A stretch of DNA of 64,000 nt from Campylobacter corcagiensis (GCF_013201645.1 NZ_CP053842.1:930001-994000), one strand, 5' to 3'; positions 43,503 through 52,134 are shown, counted from the stretch's first letter. Numbers and translations: made by a program. Notes: generated from the sequence alone by a model not told the origin.

Positions 43503-44561
43503 CTAGTTCCTATTTAGGCAGTTTAAATCCTCAAAAGCTACCAAAAGTCTATCTCTCATACTCTCTTCGCCAACCCTTAGCCATTTTCGCGGATCGTAGT
43601 ACTTTTTATTTGGTTCAAACTCACCTTCAGGATTTCCTATTTGACCTTGTAAATATCCGTGGTATTTTGCTTCATATCCTTTTACTCCGTCCCAAAATGC
43701 CCACTGAGTATCAGTGTCTATATTCATCTTAATAACACCATAACTTACTGCATCTTTGATATCTTTTATATCACTTCCACTTCCACCGTGAAATACAAAA
43801 TTTACAGCTTTCTTAACGCCAAATTTATTCTCTATATAGTTTTGAGAATTTTTAAGAATTTCAGGACTTAGTTTTACATTTCCTGGTTTGTAAACACCAT
43901 GAACATTTCCAAAGCTTGCTGCTATAGTGAAATTTGAAGAGATCTTTTTAAGTCTTTCGTAAGCAGTAGCAACTTCACTTGGCTGAGTATAAAGTAAAGC
44001 ATTATCTACATTTGTATTATCAACCCCATCTTCTTCGCCACCTGTTACACCAAGTTCTATCTCTAAAGCTATATCAATTTGACTAAGCTTTTTTAGATAA
44101 TCTTCACACGTGCTAATATTGCTTTCTAAACTCTCTTCACTTAAATCAAGCATATGAGAGCTAAAAATTGGTCTACCTGTTTTAGTAAAGTTTTCTTTAC
44201 TATACTCTATTAAAGAATCTATCCACGGAAGTAGTTTTCTTGCAGCATGGTCTGTATGAAGCACTACTGGAACTTCATACTCTTTAGCTAAAAGATGAAC
44301 ATGTTTTGCACCACTTATAGCTCCTAAAACAGCAGCATTTGGACAAGTTTTACCAGCTATAAAACTAGCTCCACCATTTGAAAACTGAATTATAATTGGA
44401 GAGTTTGCCTTTTTAGCACTCTCTAAAGCTGCGTTTATGGAGTTATTTCCTACGACATTTACAGCAGGTATCGCAAAGCCTTCACTTTTTGCAAAGTTGT
44501 AGAGTTTTGTAGTCTCAGATCCGCTTAAAACGCCTGCATTTACGATATCTAAAGCACCCAT
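43503..44561 (-). CDS. fbaA: Class II fructose-bisphosphate aldolase
   Basis: This zinc enzyme cleaves or forms fructose 1,6-bisphosphate, mainly gluconeogenic in Campylobacter, which lacks phosphofructokinase (established knowledge). Its 352 residues include VPVVLHTDHAARKLLPW (catalytic Asp and zinc His), ELGVTGGEEDGVD, FGNVHGVYKPG and FVFHGGSGS. It overlaps peb4 by one base (TAATG) and is followed at 2 bases by the TolQ-like gene. Confidence 0.95.
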   Translation of the reverse strand: MGALDIVNAGVLSGSETTKLYNFAKSEGFAIPAVNVVGNNSINAALESAKKANSPIIIQFSNGGASFIAGKTCPNAAVLGAISGAKHVHLLAKEYEVPVVLHTDHAARKLLPWIDSLIEYSKENFTKTGRPIFSSHMLDLSEESLESNISTCEDYLKKLSQIDIALEIELGVTGGEEDGVDNTNVDNALLYTQPSEVATAYERLKKISSNFTIAASFGNVHGVYKPGNVKLSPEILKNSQNYIENKFGVKKAVNFVFHGGSGSDIKDIKDAVSYGVIKMNIDTDTQWAFWDGVKGYEAKYHGYLQGQIGNPEGEFEPNKKYYDPRKWLRVGEESMRDRLLVAFEDLNCLNRN

Positions 44562-45373
44562 TATTTATACTCAATTTTTGCTTTTTTTCTAAGATCTTGT
44601 GTAGATTTTTGTGTTAATTCTACTGCTTTTTCTTGCCTTAAAACATTTTCAATATATGGCTTAGCTTCATCAACACTAAGTTGTTTTTTTGCTCTATCGC
44701 CTGTTTTAAGGATTACATGATAACCAAATTGTGATTTTACAGGTTTTTGACTCATCTCGCCAGTTTTCATTTTTGATAACGCTTCACTAAATTCTTTTAC
44801 CATCTGCTCAGGTGCAAACCAACCAAGATCACCACCTGTTGCTTTTGCTGTTGGATCTATACTTAACTCTGTTGCTTTTTTAGCAAATTCAGCATCAAGA
44901 TCTTCTTTTTTAACTTTTTTAAGATCATTTATAATGCTTTGAGCAGCTTCAACATTAGCAACTAAAATATGGCTAGCTGAAATGGCAGCAGGTTCAACAA
45001 ATTTATCTTTATTTTCATCATAAAATTTCTTAACTTCAGCATCATCAATCTTAATCTCTTTAGTCATCTTAAGCTGATAAGATCTTAAAGCTATAGCATC
45101 TTTTGCTATCTCCATTTGAGTTTTAAAAATTTCATCTTTTTCAATGCCACTTTCATAAGCTTTTTTTGTAAGAAGTTTTATATCAATAGCTCTATCAACG
45201 ATCTGTTTTTTTGTCTCAGCTGGAAGTGCTGATAAGTCTACACCTTGAAGATTTCCAACCAAAGGCGCGATATCTTTATCTGTTATCTCCATACCATCAA
45301 CTGTAGCAAATACAGCAGCATTAAGAGTTGCTGCGGCTGCTAAACTAAGTGCTCCAAATAGCAATTTTTTCAT
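44561..45373 (-). CDS. peb4: Periplasmic parvulin-type peptidyl-prolyl isomerase (PEB4/SurA-like)
   Basis: This periplasmic chaperone helps outer-membrane protein folding. The start is the ATG at 45373 (MKKLLFGALSLAAAATLNA signal peptide) with GAAAGGTTAAAA upstream; an in-frame upstream Met at 45412 would lie in the leader. The 270 residues have an N-terminal SurA-like helical domain and a parvulin domain containing ASHILVANVEAAQ, GGDLGWFAPEQMVKEFSEAL and SQFGYHVILK. The order nth-peb4-fba matches C. jejuni (Cj0595c-Cj0597). It heads the eight-gene minus-strand run. Confidence 0.93.
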   Translation of the reverse strand: MKKLLFGALSLAAAATLNAAVFATVDGMEITDKDIAPLVGNLQGVDLSALPAETKKQIVDRAIDIKLLTKKAYESGIEKDEIFKTQMEIAKDAIALRSYQLKMTKEIKIDDAEVKKFYDENKDKFVEPAAISASHILVANVEAAQSIINDLKKVKKEDLDAEFAKKATELSIDPTAKATGGDLGWFAPEQMVKEFSEALSKMKTGEMSQKPVKSQFGYHVILKTGDRAKKQLSVDEAKPYIENVLRQEKAVELTQKSTQDLRKKAKIEYK

Positions 45374-45401
45374 TTTTAACCTTTCATAAAAAATTCTGTC
45401 A

Positions 45402-45407
45402 ATTATA
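45402..45407 (-). promoter_or_regulatory. peb4: peb4 -10 promoter element
   Basis: TTTGGCTATAAT on the minus strand gives a TATAAT hexamer 28 bases upstream of the peb4 ATG. It mirrors the nth -10 at 45431-45436; the two form an inverted repeat ATTATAGCC...GGCTATAAT. Confidence 0.7.
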
Positions 45408-45430
45408 GCCAAATTTAGGTAAATTTAGGC

Positions 45431-45436
45431 TATAAT
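45431..45436 (+). promoter_or_regulatory. nth: nth -10 promoter element immediately before the start codon
   Basis: TTTAGGCTATAAT ends only six bases before the nth ATG (45443). No ribosome-binding site lies between. Transcription would be expected to start at or next to the A of the ATG. Confidence 0.65.
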
Positions 45437-45442
45437 CCCAAA

Positions 45443-46081
45443 ATGAGAACGAAAAAAGATACATTAGAGATAAAATCAAGACTTTTAGAGCATTTTGGAA
45501 AACCTGAAACTGAGCTAAAATTTAGTAACCTTTATGAGCTTTTAGTTGCTGTTATGCTTTCAGCTCAATGCACAGATAAAAGGGTAAATTTAATAACTCC
45601 AGCTTTTTTTAAAGAGTATCCGAGTGTGGTTGAGCTATCAAATGCAAATTTAAGCAGCGTAAAAGAGCTTATAAAAAGCTGCAATTTCTACAACAATAAA
45701 GCTAAAAATCTCATACTTATGGCAAAAAGCGTTATGGAAAATTTTAACGCAGAAATCCCACTAGATACAAATTTGCTTGTAAGTCTTGCAGGTGTTGGTA
45801 GAAAAACAGCAAATGTTGTAATGATAGAGTATGCTGGAGCAAATTTAATGGCTGTTGATACTCATGTTTTTAGAGTTGGTACAAGACTTGGGCTAACAAA
45901 AGCTAAAACCCCCGAGTTAGCTGAGATAGACTTAACAAAGGCTTTTAAAACTGAGCTAAACTACCTTCATCAAGCAATGGTTCTTTTTGGTCGCTATACC
46001 TGTAAAGCAGTAAAACCAGAGTGTGATAAGTGCTTTTTGTATGATCTTTGCAAAAGCAAAGATAAAATTAAATTTGAGTAA
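45443..46081 (+). CDS. nth: Endonuclease III (DNA glycosylase/AP lyase)
   Basis: This base-excision repair enzyme removes oxidised pyrimidines and cuts abasic sites. Its 212 residues include the helix-hairpin-helix LAGVGRKTANVV with catalytic Lys121, catalytic Asp139 in VDTHVFRV, and the C-terminal [4Fe-4S] cysteines 187, 194, 197 and 203 with standard spacing. The start is supported by the family N-terminus (LEIKSRLLEHFGKPE). The promoter lies so close (TATAAT at 45431-45436) that the mRNA may be leaderless. Confidence 0.96.
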   Translation: MRTKKDTLEIKSRLLEHFGKPETELKFSNLYELLVAVMLSAQCTDKRVNLITPAFFKEYPSVVELSNANLSSVKELIKSCNFYNNKAKNLILMAKSVMENFNAEIPLDTNLLVSLAGVGRKTANVVMIEYAGANLMAVDTHVFRVGTRLGLTKAKTPELAEIDLTKAFKTELNYLHQAMVLFGRYTCKAVKPECDKCFLYDLCKSKDKIKFE

Positions 46082-46210
46082 AGCTGTTGTAATTATTTAT
46101 AAGTGATTTGAAATTTATGGTAAGCTTTTTTAAATTTATGAAATTTGTTTGATAAGAGTATAAAATGTGTATTATTTTTAGTAAAATTTTATGTATTTTA
46201 TAAAACTAAG

Positions 46211-47800
46211 TTATTGTTTTACTATTTTTAATTTTCCATCAATCATCTCATAAATCCTATCTGCAGCACTAAAATATCGATCATCATGGCTTATTGCAAA
46301 AACGCTTACCCCATGACTTTTAAGAATTCCTAAAATTTCATCATAGAAATAAGCCCTAAATTCAGGATCTTGATCCGCTGCCCACTCATCAAGCATCAAG
46401 AAGTCACGCCCATCTAAAAGAGCAGTGATTAAAGCAAGGCGTTTTTTCTGCCCTGTTGAGAGATTTATACTACTAAATTCCTTAAAATTTTCATGGTTTT
46501 CAATGCTTACTTTATTTTCTAGCTTAAGTTTTTCTAACCAAAATTCAAGCTCTTCATCGCTACTTTTTAAAATTTCACTAAAAAGATAAAAATCACTAAA
46601 AACAACGCTTATTGAGTTTTGAAAATTTACCAAATTTGAACTATTTAGTGGTTTATTATCTACTAAAATTTCACCACTACTTGGGCGTAAAATGCCACAC
46701 AGTATCATAAAAAGTGTGCTTTTTCCAGAGCCATTTTCACCTATTAGAAAAATAGTTTCGCCCTTTTTTATCTCCAAATTTAGACCTTTTAAAATCTCTT
46801 TGTTCTCATAAGAAAAGCTTATATTCCTTAGGGTTATTTTATCCCATTTTAGCGGTTTTAAATCCCTAATAAGCGAGATTTTATCAAATTCTTTAAGATC
46901 TAAATCAGAAATTTTTTTAAGCGATATATAAGCTATCATTATAGATGGAAGTGAACCTATAAACATCATAAATGGCGTCCTTAAAAACAAAATCGCAAAG
47001 CTTATAGTCGTAGCTGTTTTAAAATCACTTACCCCAAGTCCTAATGTTAGAAACATTACAATTCCAATGCCACCAAGAAGCATATCGTTTAAAAAATTTG
47101 TCCCCATTGAGTGAAAAATTTCAGCTTTTGTAACGCTTTGTCTTTGAAAAGCTGCGTCTTTAAAGAAGTTATCAAGGTAGAATTTAAGGCGGTTTTGATT
47201 TATACTTAACTCTTTGTGGGCTTGTAAACCCATCTCGTAGCTATTATAAAGTTTATCTTCGTTTGCTCTACTGGATTTAAAGTATTTGTAGGTATTTTTA
47301 GTACAAATTTTTACAACAACAGCTATGATTGCAAACCAGCAAATTACAAAAATTCCAAGAACTTTAGATAAATATAAAAAATAAAATAGCGAAAACAGTA
47401 TAAAAAGTCCGCTTTGAAAGTTATCACTTAGTCTCATAAAGCCGTTTGTAACGCTACTTATATCTTTAGATAGTGAGGCTAAAATTTTACCTTTTCCGAT
47501 ATTTGCTACTTTTATAACATCACTTCCTAAAACTCTTATCATGAGGCGAGTTCTAAGTTCGTAAATGATGCCATTTCCAATCTTTGAAGTTATAAATTTA
47601 GCTCCCATTATAACAATAAAATAACCAAGTATTAAAACCATAAAAGCTACTAAAATGCCTAAATCTGCACTATTAAGCATTAAAATTTTATCATTTATAA
47701 ATGATAAAATATATATGCCATATCCACTTGAGATTATAGATATCAAAACCAAAAGCAGGAATTTAAAAAAGTAGCGTTTTATGATTTCATTTTTTAGCAT
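46211..47800 (-). CDS. Cyclic peptide-type ABC exporter (SyrD/PvdE/YojI group)
   Basis: This 529-residue fused exporter has six membrane helices (about 1-310) followed by an ATPase domain with Walker A GENGSGKSTL, signature LSTGQKKRLALI, Walker B DFLMLDEWAADQDP and a switch ISHDDRYF. The AADQDP after Walker B is typical of the cyclic peptide exporter family. The substrate cannot be predicted because no peptide or NRPS gene is nearby. It begins one base after the pepD stop, so it is co-transcribed with the dipeptidase. The 130 bases downstream (46082-46210) show no clear terminator. Confidence 0.85.
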   Translation of the reverse strand: MLKNEIIKRYFFKFLLLVLISIISSGYGIYILSFINDKILMLNSADLGILVAFMVLILGYFIVIMGAKFITSKIGNGIIYELRTRLMIRVLGSDVIKVANIGKGKILASLSKDISSVTNGFMRLSDNFQSGLFILFSLFYFLYLSKVLGIFVICWFAIIAVVVKICTKNTYKYFKSSRANEDKLYNSYEMGLQAHKELSINQNRLKFYLDNFFKDAAFQRQSVTKAEIFHSMGTNFLNDMLLGGIGIVMFLTLGLGVSDFKTATTISFAILFLRTPFMMFIGSLPSIMIAYISLKKISDLDLKEFDKISLIRDLKPLKWDKITLRNISFSYENKEILKGLNLEIKKGETIFLIGENGSGKSTLFMILCGILRPSSGEILVDNKPLNSSNLVNFQNSISVVFSDFYLFSEILKSSDEELEFWLEKLKLENKVSIENHENFKEFSSINLSTGQKKRLALITALLDGRDFLMLDEWAADQDPEFRAYFYDEILGILKSHGVSVFAISHDDRYFSAADRIYEMIDGKLKIVKQ

Positions 47801-49084
47801 CTATTTTTGACAACCTAAATCTTTTAAAAGCTCATTAACAGCGTTACTTATAATATCTACTGATTTTAGTTCTACTTTTTCATGTACGCTATGAGGCGAG
47901 TAGATATTTGGTCCTATTGAAGTTGCTAAAACAGTTGGGTCTTTTGCGATAAAAACCCCACACTCAAGTCCTGCGTGAACTGCTGAAAATTTAGCATCTG
48001 GTTTAAATTTTTGCAAATTCTTTAAAACCGCTTTACTAAATTCATTAATAGTTGGATTCCATGGAGTTGTTTGGTTGCTAAATGAAACATCAAAACCATT
48101 TATCTTGCATAAAATTTCTGTCTCAAATTTAACATTTTCAAGACCTTCACTACTCATAGAACGAGGAAAAAGCAAAATTTTAAAAGCGTCATCTTCTTCT
48201 TTGGCTAATGATAAATTTGCACTAGTTTGTGGTAAATTTAGCTCTTTGTTATAATCCCTAACGCCTTGACTAAAGATATTTAATATATTTAAAATTTCAT
48301 CACTATTTTTATAAATTTCAACCTCTTTTTTGCCTAAAAAGTTGCTCTTTATAAGTTCATGACTAGCTTTTAGCTCATTATCAAAAAGAACAGTTGCGTG
48401 TGCGTTTGCTGCAATTGAGTTTCGCCTTTCACCACCATTAAATTTAACCAGCTTTCCACCATTTTCTCTAATAAACCAAGCTAAAATCTTTATAGCGTTT
48501 TTAATCCCATCAGCTATTTGAATTCCGCTATGTCCGCCTTTTAATCCAGTTAAATCAAGCTCATAAACATAGCCATTTGCACTAACTTTTTCTATCTTTG
48601 CTTGAGCGTTTATATCAACACTTCCTGCACAACCTATAGTTACTCTATCATCTTCTTCGCTATCTAAATTCAGAAGTTTTTTACTTTTGATTTTAAATTC
48701 ACACTGCGAAACGCCCCAAAGCCCCACTTCTTCGTTATTTGTAAATATCATCTCGATATCACTAAACTCATCCATCACGCTTAGCATAATAGCTACGCCG
48801 ATGCCGTTATCTGCTCCAAGCGAGCTATCTTTGGCACTTAAAAAGCCATCTTTTTGTATGATTTCTATATTTGGTGCTAAGCCTACACAAACCATATCAT
48901 AGTGGCTTTGAAGACAAATTTTAGGCTCACCTTTAAAAGCATAGATATTTCCAGCTTCATCAACTTCTACTTTAAAACCCCTGCTTTTAGCAAAATCAAC
49001 CAAATGTTTTTGAAGCTCATCAGTATGATAACTTCCATGAGGAATTTTACAAATTTCTTTAAAATAATCAATAACTTTTGACAT
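47801..49084 (-). CDS. pepD: Aminoacyl-histidine dipeptidase (PepD-type, M20)
   Basis: This zinc peptidase cleaves Xaa-His and similar dipeptides. Its 427 residues contain the metal-binding segments CLQSHYDMVCVGLAP and SSLGADNGIGVAIML (catalytic Asp), FTNNEEVGLWG, the second-domain LDLTGLKGGHSGIQI, and terminal HAGLECGVF and SVHEKVEL. It is followed immediately by the exporter gene. A TATAAT on the minus strand (49112-49117) serves as promoter. Confidence 0.93.
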   Translation of the reverse strand: MSKVIDYFKEICKIPHGSYHTDELQKHLVDFAKSRGFKVEVDEAGNIYAFKGEPKICLQSHYDMVCVGLAPNIEIIQKDGFLSAKDSSLGADNGIGVAIMLSVMDEFSDIEMIFTNNEEVGLWGVSQCEFKIKSKKLLNLDSEEDDRVTIGCAGSVDINAQAKIEKVSANGYVYELDLTGLKGGHSGIQIADGIKNAIKILAWFIRENGGKLVKFNGGERRNSIAANAHATVLFDNELKASHELIKSNFLGKKEVEIYKNSDEILNILNIFSQGVRDYNKELNLPQTSANLSLAKEEDDAFKILLFPRSMSSEGLENVKFETEILCKINGFDVSFSNQTTPWNPTINEFSKAVLKNLQKFKPDAKFSAVHAGLECGVFIAKDPTVLATSIGPNIYSPHSVHEKVELKSVDIISNAVNELLKDLGCQK

Positions 49085-49110
49085 AATACAACCTTTAAAC
49101 TAAGATTTGG

Positions 49111-49117
49111 TATTATA
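49111..49117. promoter_or_regulatory. Overlapping divergent -10 elements of cmoB and pepD
   Basis: The heptamer TATTATA reads TATTAT on the plus strand (49111-49116, preceded by TTTGG) for cmoB. On the minus strand it reads TATAAT (49112-49117) for pepD. The starts lie 21 bases (cmoB) and 28 bases (pepD) away, so one symmetric element may serve both directions. Confidence 0.5.
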
Positions 49118-49136
49118 ACAAAAAAAAGGATTTATT

Positions 49137-50030
49137 ATGAATTTAGATGAGATAAGAACTAACAATTTAAAAGCTTTAAATTATGAAATTTATAAAGATA
49201 GCATAAATAAAATAAATTCATTAAAAAGCGTTGAGTGTGAAGTAGAATTTGATAAAGCTATAAAAATTTCAGGAAGTGTTAGTGATGAGTTTAAAAATTT
49301 AGTTTATGAAGCGTGTTTATCTTTAAAACCTTGGCGAAAAGGACCTTTTGAGCTTTTTGATACATACATTGATAGCGAGTGGCAAAGTAACATAAAGTAT
49401 GAAATTTTAGAGCCATTTTTAAATTTAGAAGGTAAGGTTGTAGCTGATATTGGGTGCAATAATGGGTATTATCTTTTTAGAATGCTTAAAAAAGGCGCTA
49501 AAAAATTAGTAGGGTTTGATCCTAGCATTAGGACATTTTTACAATTTAAATTTATAGATAAATTTGTAAAAAGCGGTATAGTTTATGAGCTTTTAGGTGT
49601 GGAACATCTAGCGTTTTATGAACATAAATTTGATACAATTTTATGCCTTGGAGTAATCTATCATAGAAGTGATCCTGTAAAGATGCTAAAAGATCTAAAA
49701 TCTAGCCTAAATAAAGGCGGTGAAGTTATCCTTGATACGATGTATATTGATAGTCCTTTAGATATCGCTCTTGTTCCAAATGAGCGTTACTCTAAAATGA
49801 GTAATGTCTACTTTATACCTACTATTTCAGCACTTAAAAACTGGTGTAAAAAGGCCAAATTTAAGGAATTTGAAGTGCTTGCTACAAAAGATACTGATGA
49901 AAACGAACAGCGAAAAACTGAGTGGATAGATGGTGAGAGTTTAGGAAATTTCTTAGATAAAGATAATAAAAATCTTACAGTAGAGGGTTATCCTGCACCA
50001 AAAAGAGTCTATATAAGAGTTAAAAACTAA
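49137..50030 (+). CDS. cmoB: tRNA U34 carboxymethyltransferase
   Basis: This enzyme transfers the carboxymethyl group of carboxy-SAM to 5-hydroxyuridine at position 34 of tRNAs, giving cmo5U. Its 297 residues are slightly shorter than E. coli CmoB (323). The family core is intact: LKPWRKGPFELFDTYIDSEW, VVADIGCNNGYYLFRML, GFDPSIRTFLQF, LCLGVIYHRSDPV and TMYIDS. cmoA is not in the window. AAAGGATTTATT precedes the ATG. Confidence 0.95.
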   Translation: MNLDEIRTNNLKALNYEIYKDSINKINSLKSVECEVEFDKAIKISGSVSDEFKNLVYEACLSLKPWRKGPFELFDTYIDSEWQSNIKYEILEPFLNLEGKVVADIGCNNGYYLFRMLKKGAKKLVGFDPSIRTFLQFKFIDKFVKSGIVYELLGVEHLAFYEHKFDTILCLGVIYHRSDPVKMLKDLKSSLNKGGEVILDTMYIDSPLDIALVPNERYSKMSNVYFIPTISALKNWCKKAKFKEFEVLATKDTDENEQRKTEWIDGESLGNFLDKDNKNLTVEGYPAPKRVYIRVKN

Positions 50031-50065
50031 AATTTAATATAAATTTAAATTCATATTAAATTTGC

Positions 50066-50071
50066 TATAAT
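50066..50071 (+). promoter_or_regulatory. Na+-dependent transporter gene -10 promoter element
   Basis: TTTGCTATAAT, a good extended -10, lies 30 bases before the ATG at 50102. The ribosome site is AAGGGTTTTT. Confidence 0.7.
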
Positions 50072-50101
50072 CAAGGCTTTATTAAAACAATAAGGGTTTT
50101 T

Positions 50102-51406
50102 ATGCATAGAAAATTTAGCACAAGATGGGGTTTTATCATCGCCTGCGTTGGTTCAGCTGTTGGTATGGCAAATGTCTGGGGCTTTCCATATAAGATAGGA
50201 ACAAATGGCGGCGGTGCGTTTTTGCTTATTTATATAATGTTTATTGGGATATTTTCATATGTTGGACTTAGTGCTGAGTATGCTATTGGAAGAAGAGCAA
50301 AAACAGGCACTCTTGGATCTTATGAGTATGCGTGGAGAAGTAGAGGTCTTGAAAAAATAGGCAAAATCATCGGCTGGCTACCGCTTGCTGGGTCAATGTG
50401 TATTGCTATAGGATACGCTGTTATTATTGCTTATGTTTTAAAGGCACTGTTTCAAGCAGTTGATGGTAGTTTGATGAGTGTAGACACCAACACCTGGTTT
50501 GACTCTTTTTCACTCAAACCTTACTCTGTTGTTTACTATCACTTAATAGTCGTTGTTGGCACACTTGTAACGCTCTTTTTTGGAGCAAAAAGTATAGAAA
50601 AAACTAATAAAATAATGATGCCACTATTTTTTGCTTTATTTTTTATCCTAGCCATAAGGGTTATGTTTTTAGATGGGGCTTTTGAGGGTTATAAATTCTT
50701 ATTTACTCCTGATTGGGCTCATTTAAAAGATCCGATGGTTTGGGTATCAGCGATGGGTCAAGCGTTTTTCTCACTTTCTATAACTGGTTCTGGAATGCTA
50801 GTTTATGGTGCTTATTTGCCAAAAGATGAAGATATAGTTGATAGTGCAAAAAAGACCGCTTTTTTTGACACAATAGCAGCAATGATAGCAGCTCTTGTAA
50901 TGATACCTGCTGTTTTTGCTTACAACATGGACCCAGCAGGTGGACCAGGACTGCTTTTTGTAACACTTCCAAAAATTTTACAAGATATGGCTGGTGGCGG
51001 ACTTTTTGCTATTATTTTATTTACCGCTGTAATTTTTGGTGGTATAACTTCACTTCAAAATATGTTTGAAGCAGTAGCTGAGTCTATAATGCACAAATTT
51101 CCTAAGATAAACCGTGTTGCTATGCTTGTGATACTTTGCGTGATATGCTTTGGAATAGGCGTAAATATGCAAGCTATCTCATCGTGGGGTCCGTGGATGG
51201 ATTATGTATCAATTTATATCATACCAATAGGTGCTGTGATGGGTGCTGTGTCGTGGTTTTGGGTACTTAGAAAAGATGAGCTTTTAGATGAAATAGGTAA
51301 AAAAACAAAAGAAGGAGAAATTTGGTACAACATAGGACGCTATATATATGTGCCGATGGCTTTAACTCTTTGTATAATTGCTTTAAGTATGAAAATAGCG
51401 TTTTAA
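50102..51406 (+). CDS. Neurotransmitter:sodium symporter (NSS) family transporter
   Basis: This 434-residue inner-membrane transporter has about eleven helices. The NSS signature is present near the N-terminus (STRWGFIIACVGSAVGMANVWGFPYKIGTNGGGAFLLIY), along with SLSITGSGMLVYGAY and TSLQNMFEAVAESI in the core. It most likely imports an amino acid with Na+; the substrate is not visible. It is transcribed alone with its own promoter and terminator. Confidence 0.9.
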   Translation: MHRKFSTRWGFIIACVGSAVGMANVWGFPYKIGTNGGGAFLLIYIMFIGIFSYVGLSAEYAIGRRAKTGTLGSYEYAWRSRGLEKIGKIIGWLPLAGSMCIAIGYAVIIAYVLKALFQAVDGSLMSVDTNTWFDSFSLKPYSVVYYHLIVVVGTLVTLFFGAKSIEKTNKIMMPLFFALFFILAIRVMFLDGAFEGYKFLFTPDWAHLKDPMVWVSAMGQAFFSLSITGSGMLVYGAYLPKDEDIVDSAKKTAFFDTIAAMIAALVMIPAVFAYNMDPAGGPGLLFVTLPKILQDMAGGGLFAIILFTAVIFGGITSLQNMFEAVAESIMHKFPKINRVAMLVILCVICFGIGVNMQAISSWGPWMDYVSIYIIPIGAVMGAVSWFWVLRKDELLDEIGKKTKEGEIWYNIGRYIYVPMALTLCIIALSMKIAF

Positions 51407-51411
51407 TTTTA

Positions 51412-51436
51412 CAAAAGCTCTTTAAAAGAGCTTTTG
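51412..51436. terminator. Terminator after the NSS transporter gene
   Basis: An 11-bp stem (CAAAAGCTCTT / AAGAGCTTTTG) with a 3-nt loop is followed by CTTTTTATA. It serves the transporter gene and possibly the converging metallo-hydrolase gene. Confidence 0.85.
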
Positions 51437-51456
51437 CTTTTTATAAATTTTAAATA

Positions 51457-52056
51457 CTAAATAACTCTTAAAAAATACTCAATCGTTGCTCTTTCATCTT
51501 CAAAAGTTGTATAAAAACCATGTCCTGGATAAAGAGTAAAGTTTTCTTTTATTTTAAGAGCTTTTTGTAAACTCTTTCTCATTTTATCTGCATCTGAATA
51601 TGGAAAATCCCACCTTCCAACACTTCCTTTAAATAAAAAATCCCCACTAAACATAAATTTTTCATCTTCACAACTAACTTCAAGCATACAACACCCTGGC
51701 GTATGCCCTGGAAAATGGTGAAATTTCACGCCAAATTCCCCTACTTTAAACTCACTAGCATCACTAGTTAAAATTTCAGGCTTAAAAGCGTTTGGCATCA
51801 TACTAGAAGCATTTTCCACCATAAAGCTATCGTCTCTATGGATATACACGCTATAGCCTTTATCACTAAAAAATTTCGCACAGTAAGCGTGATCCCAATG
51901 CCCATGAGTTAGAAAAACTCCAGCTAAATTTATGGCATTTTCATACGCCCAGTTAAACGCATCAACGCCTGGATCTATGATAATACTTGAGTTTTTACCC
52001 TTTACAATATAGCAATTTGTCACAGCCGTTCCAAAAGCTTTTTTCATAATCTCCAT
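51457..52056 (-). CDS. Metallo-beta-lactamase-fold hydrolase (glyoxalase II-like)
   Basis: This 199-residue zinc hydrolase has the THGHWDHAYC motif (His51, His53, Asp55, His56), FHHFPGHTPGCCML, a metal-bridging Asp in MFSGDFLF, and the final His in YPGHGFYT. All ligands are present. It may be a glyoxalase II or a related thioesterase. Position next to nadE repeats Cj0809c/Cj0810 of C. jejuni. The start MEIMKKAFGTAVTNCY was kept; the Met three residues later (52047) also has a ribosome site. Confidence 0.87.
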   Translation of the reverse strand: MEIMKKAFGTAVTNCYIVKGKNSSIIIDPGVDAFNWAYENAINLAGVFLTHGHWDHAYCAKFFSDKGYSVYIHRDDSFMVENASSMMPNAFKPEILTSDASEFKVGEFGVKFHHFPGHTPGCCMLEVSCEDEKFMFSGDFLFKGSVGRWDFPYSDADKMRKSLQKALKIKENFTLYPGHGFYTTFEDERATIEYFLRVI

Positions 52057-52134
52057 AATTTCTGACCTTTTTTATCTCTATTTTACTTAAAATTTGCTAA
52101 AATCGTATGTCAAATTTAGTTTATAAGGCAAAAA

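Noticed and set aside
46082-46210. Gap after nth as a possible RNA gene, with AAATTTATG twice.
   Set aside because: No stable stem with T run and no promoter-like element in a useful position; AT-rich repeats of this size are expected by chance.
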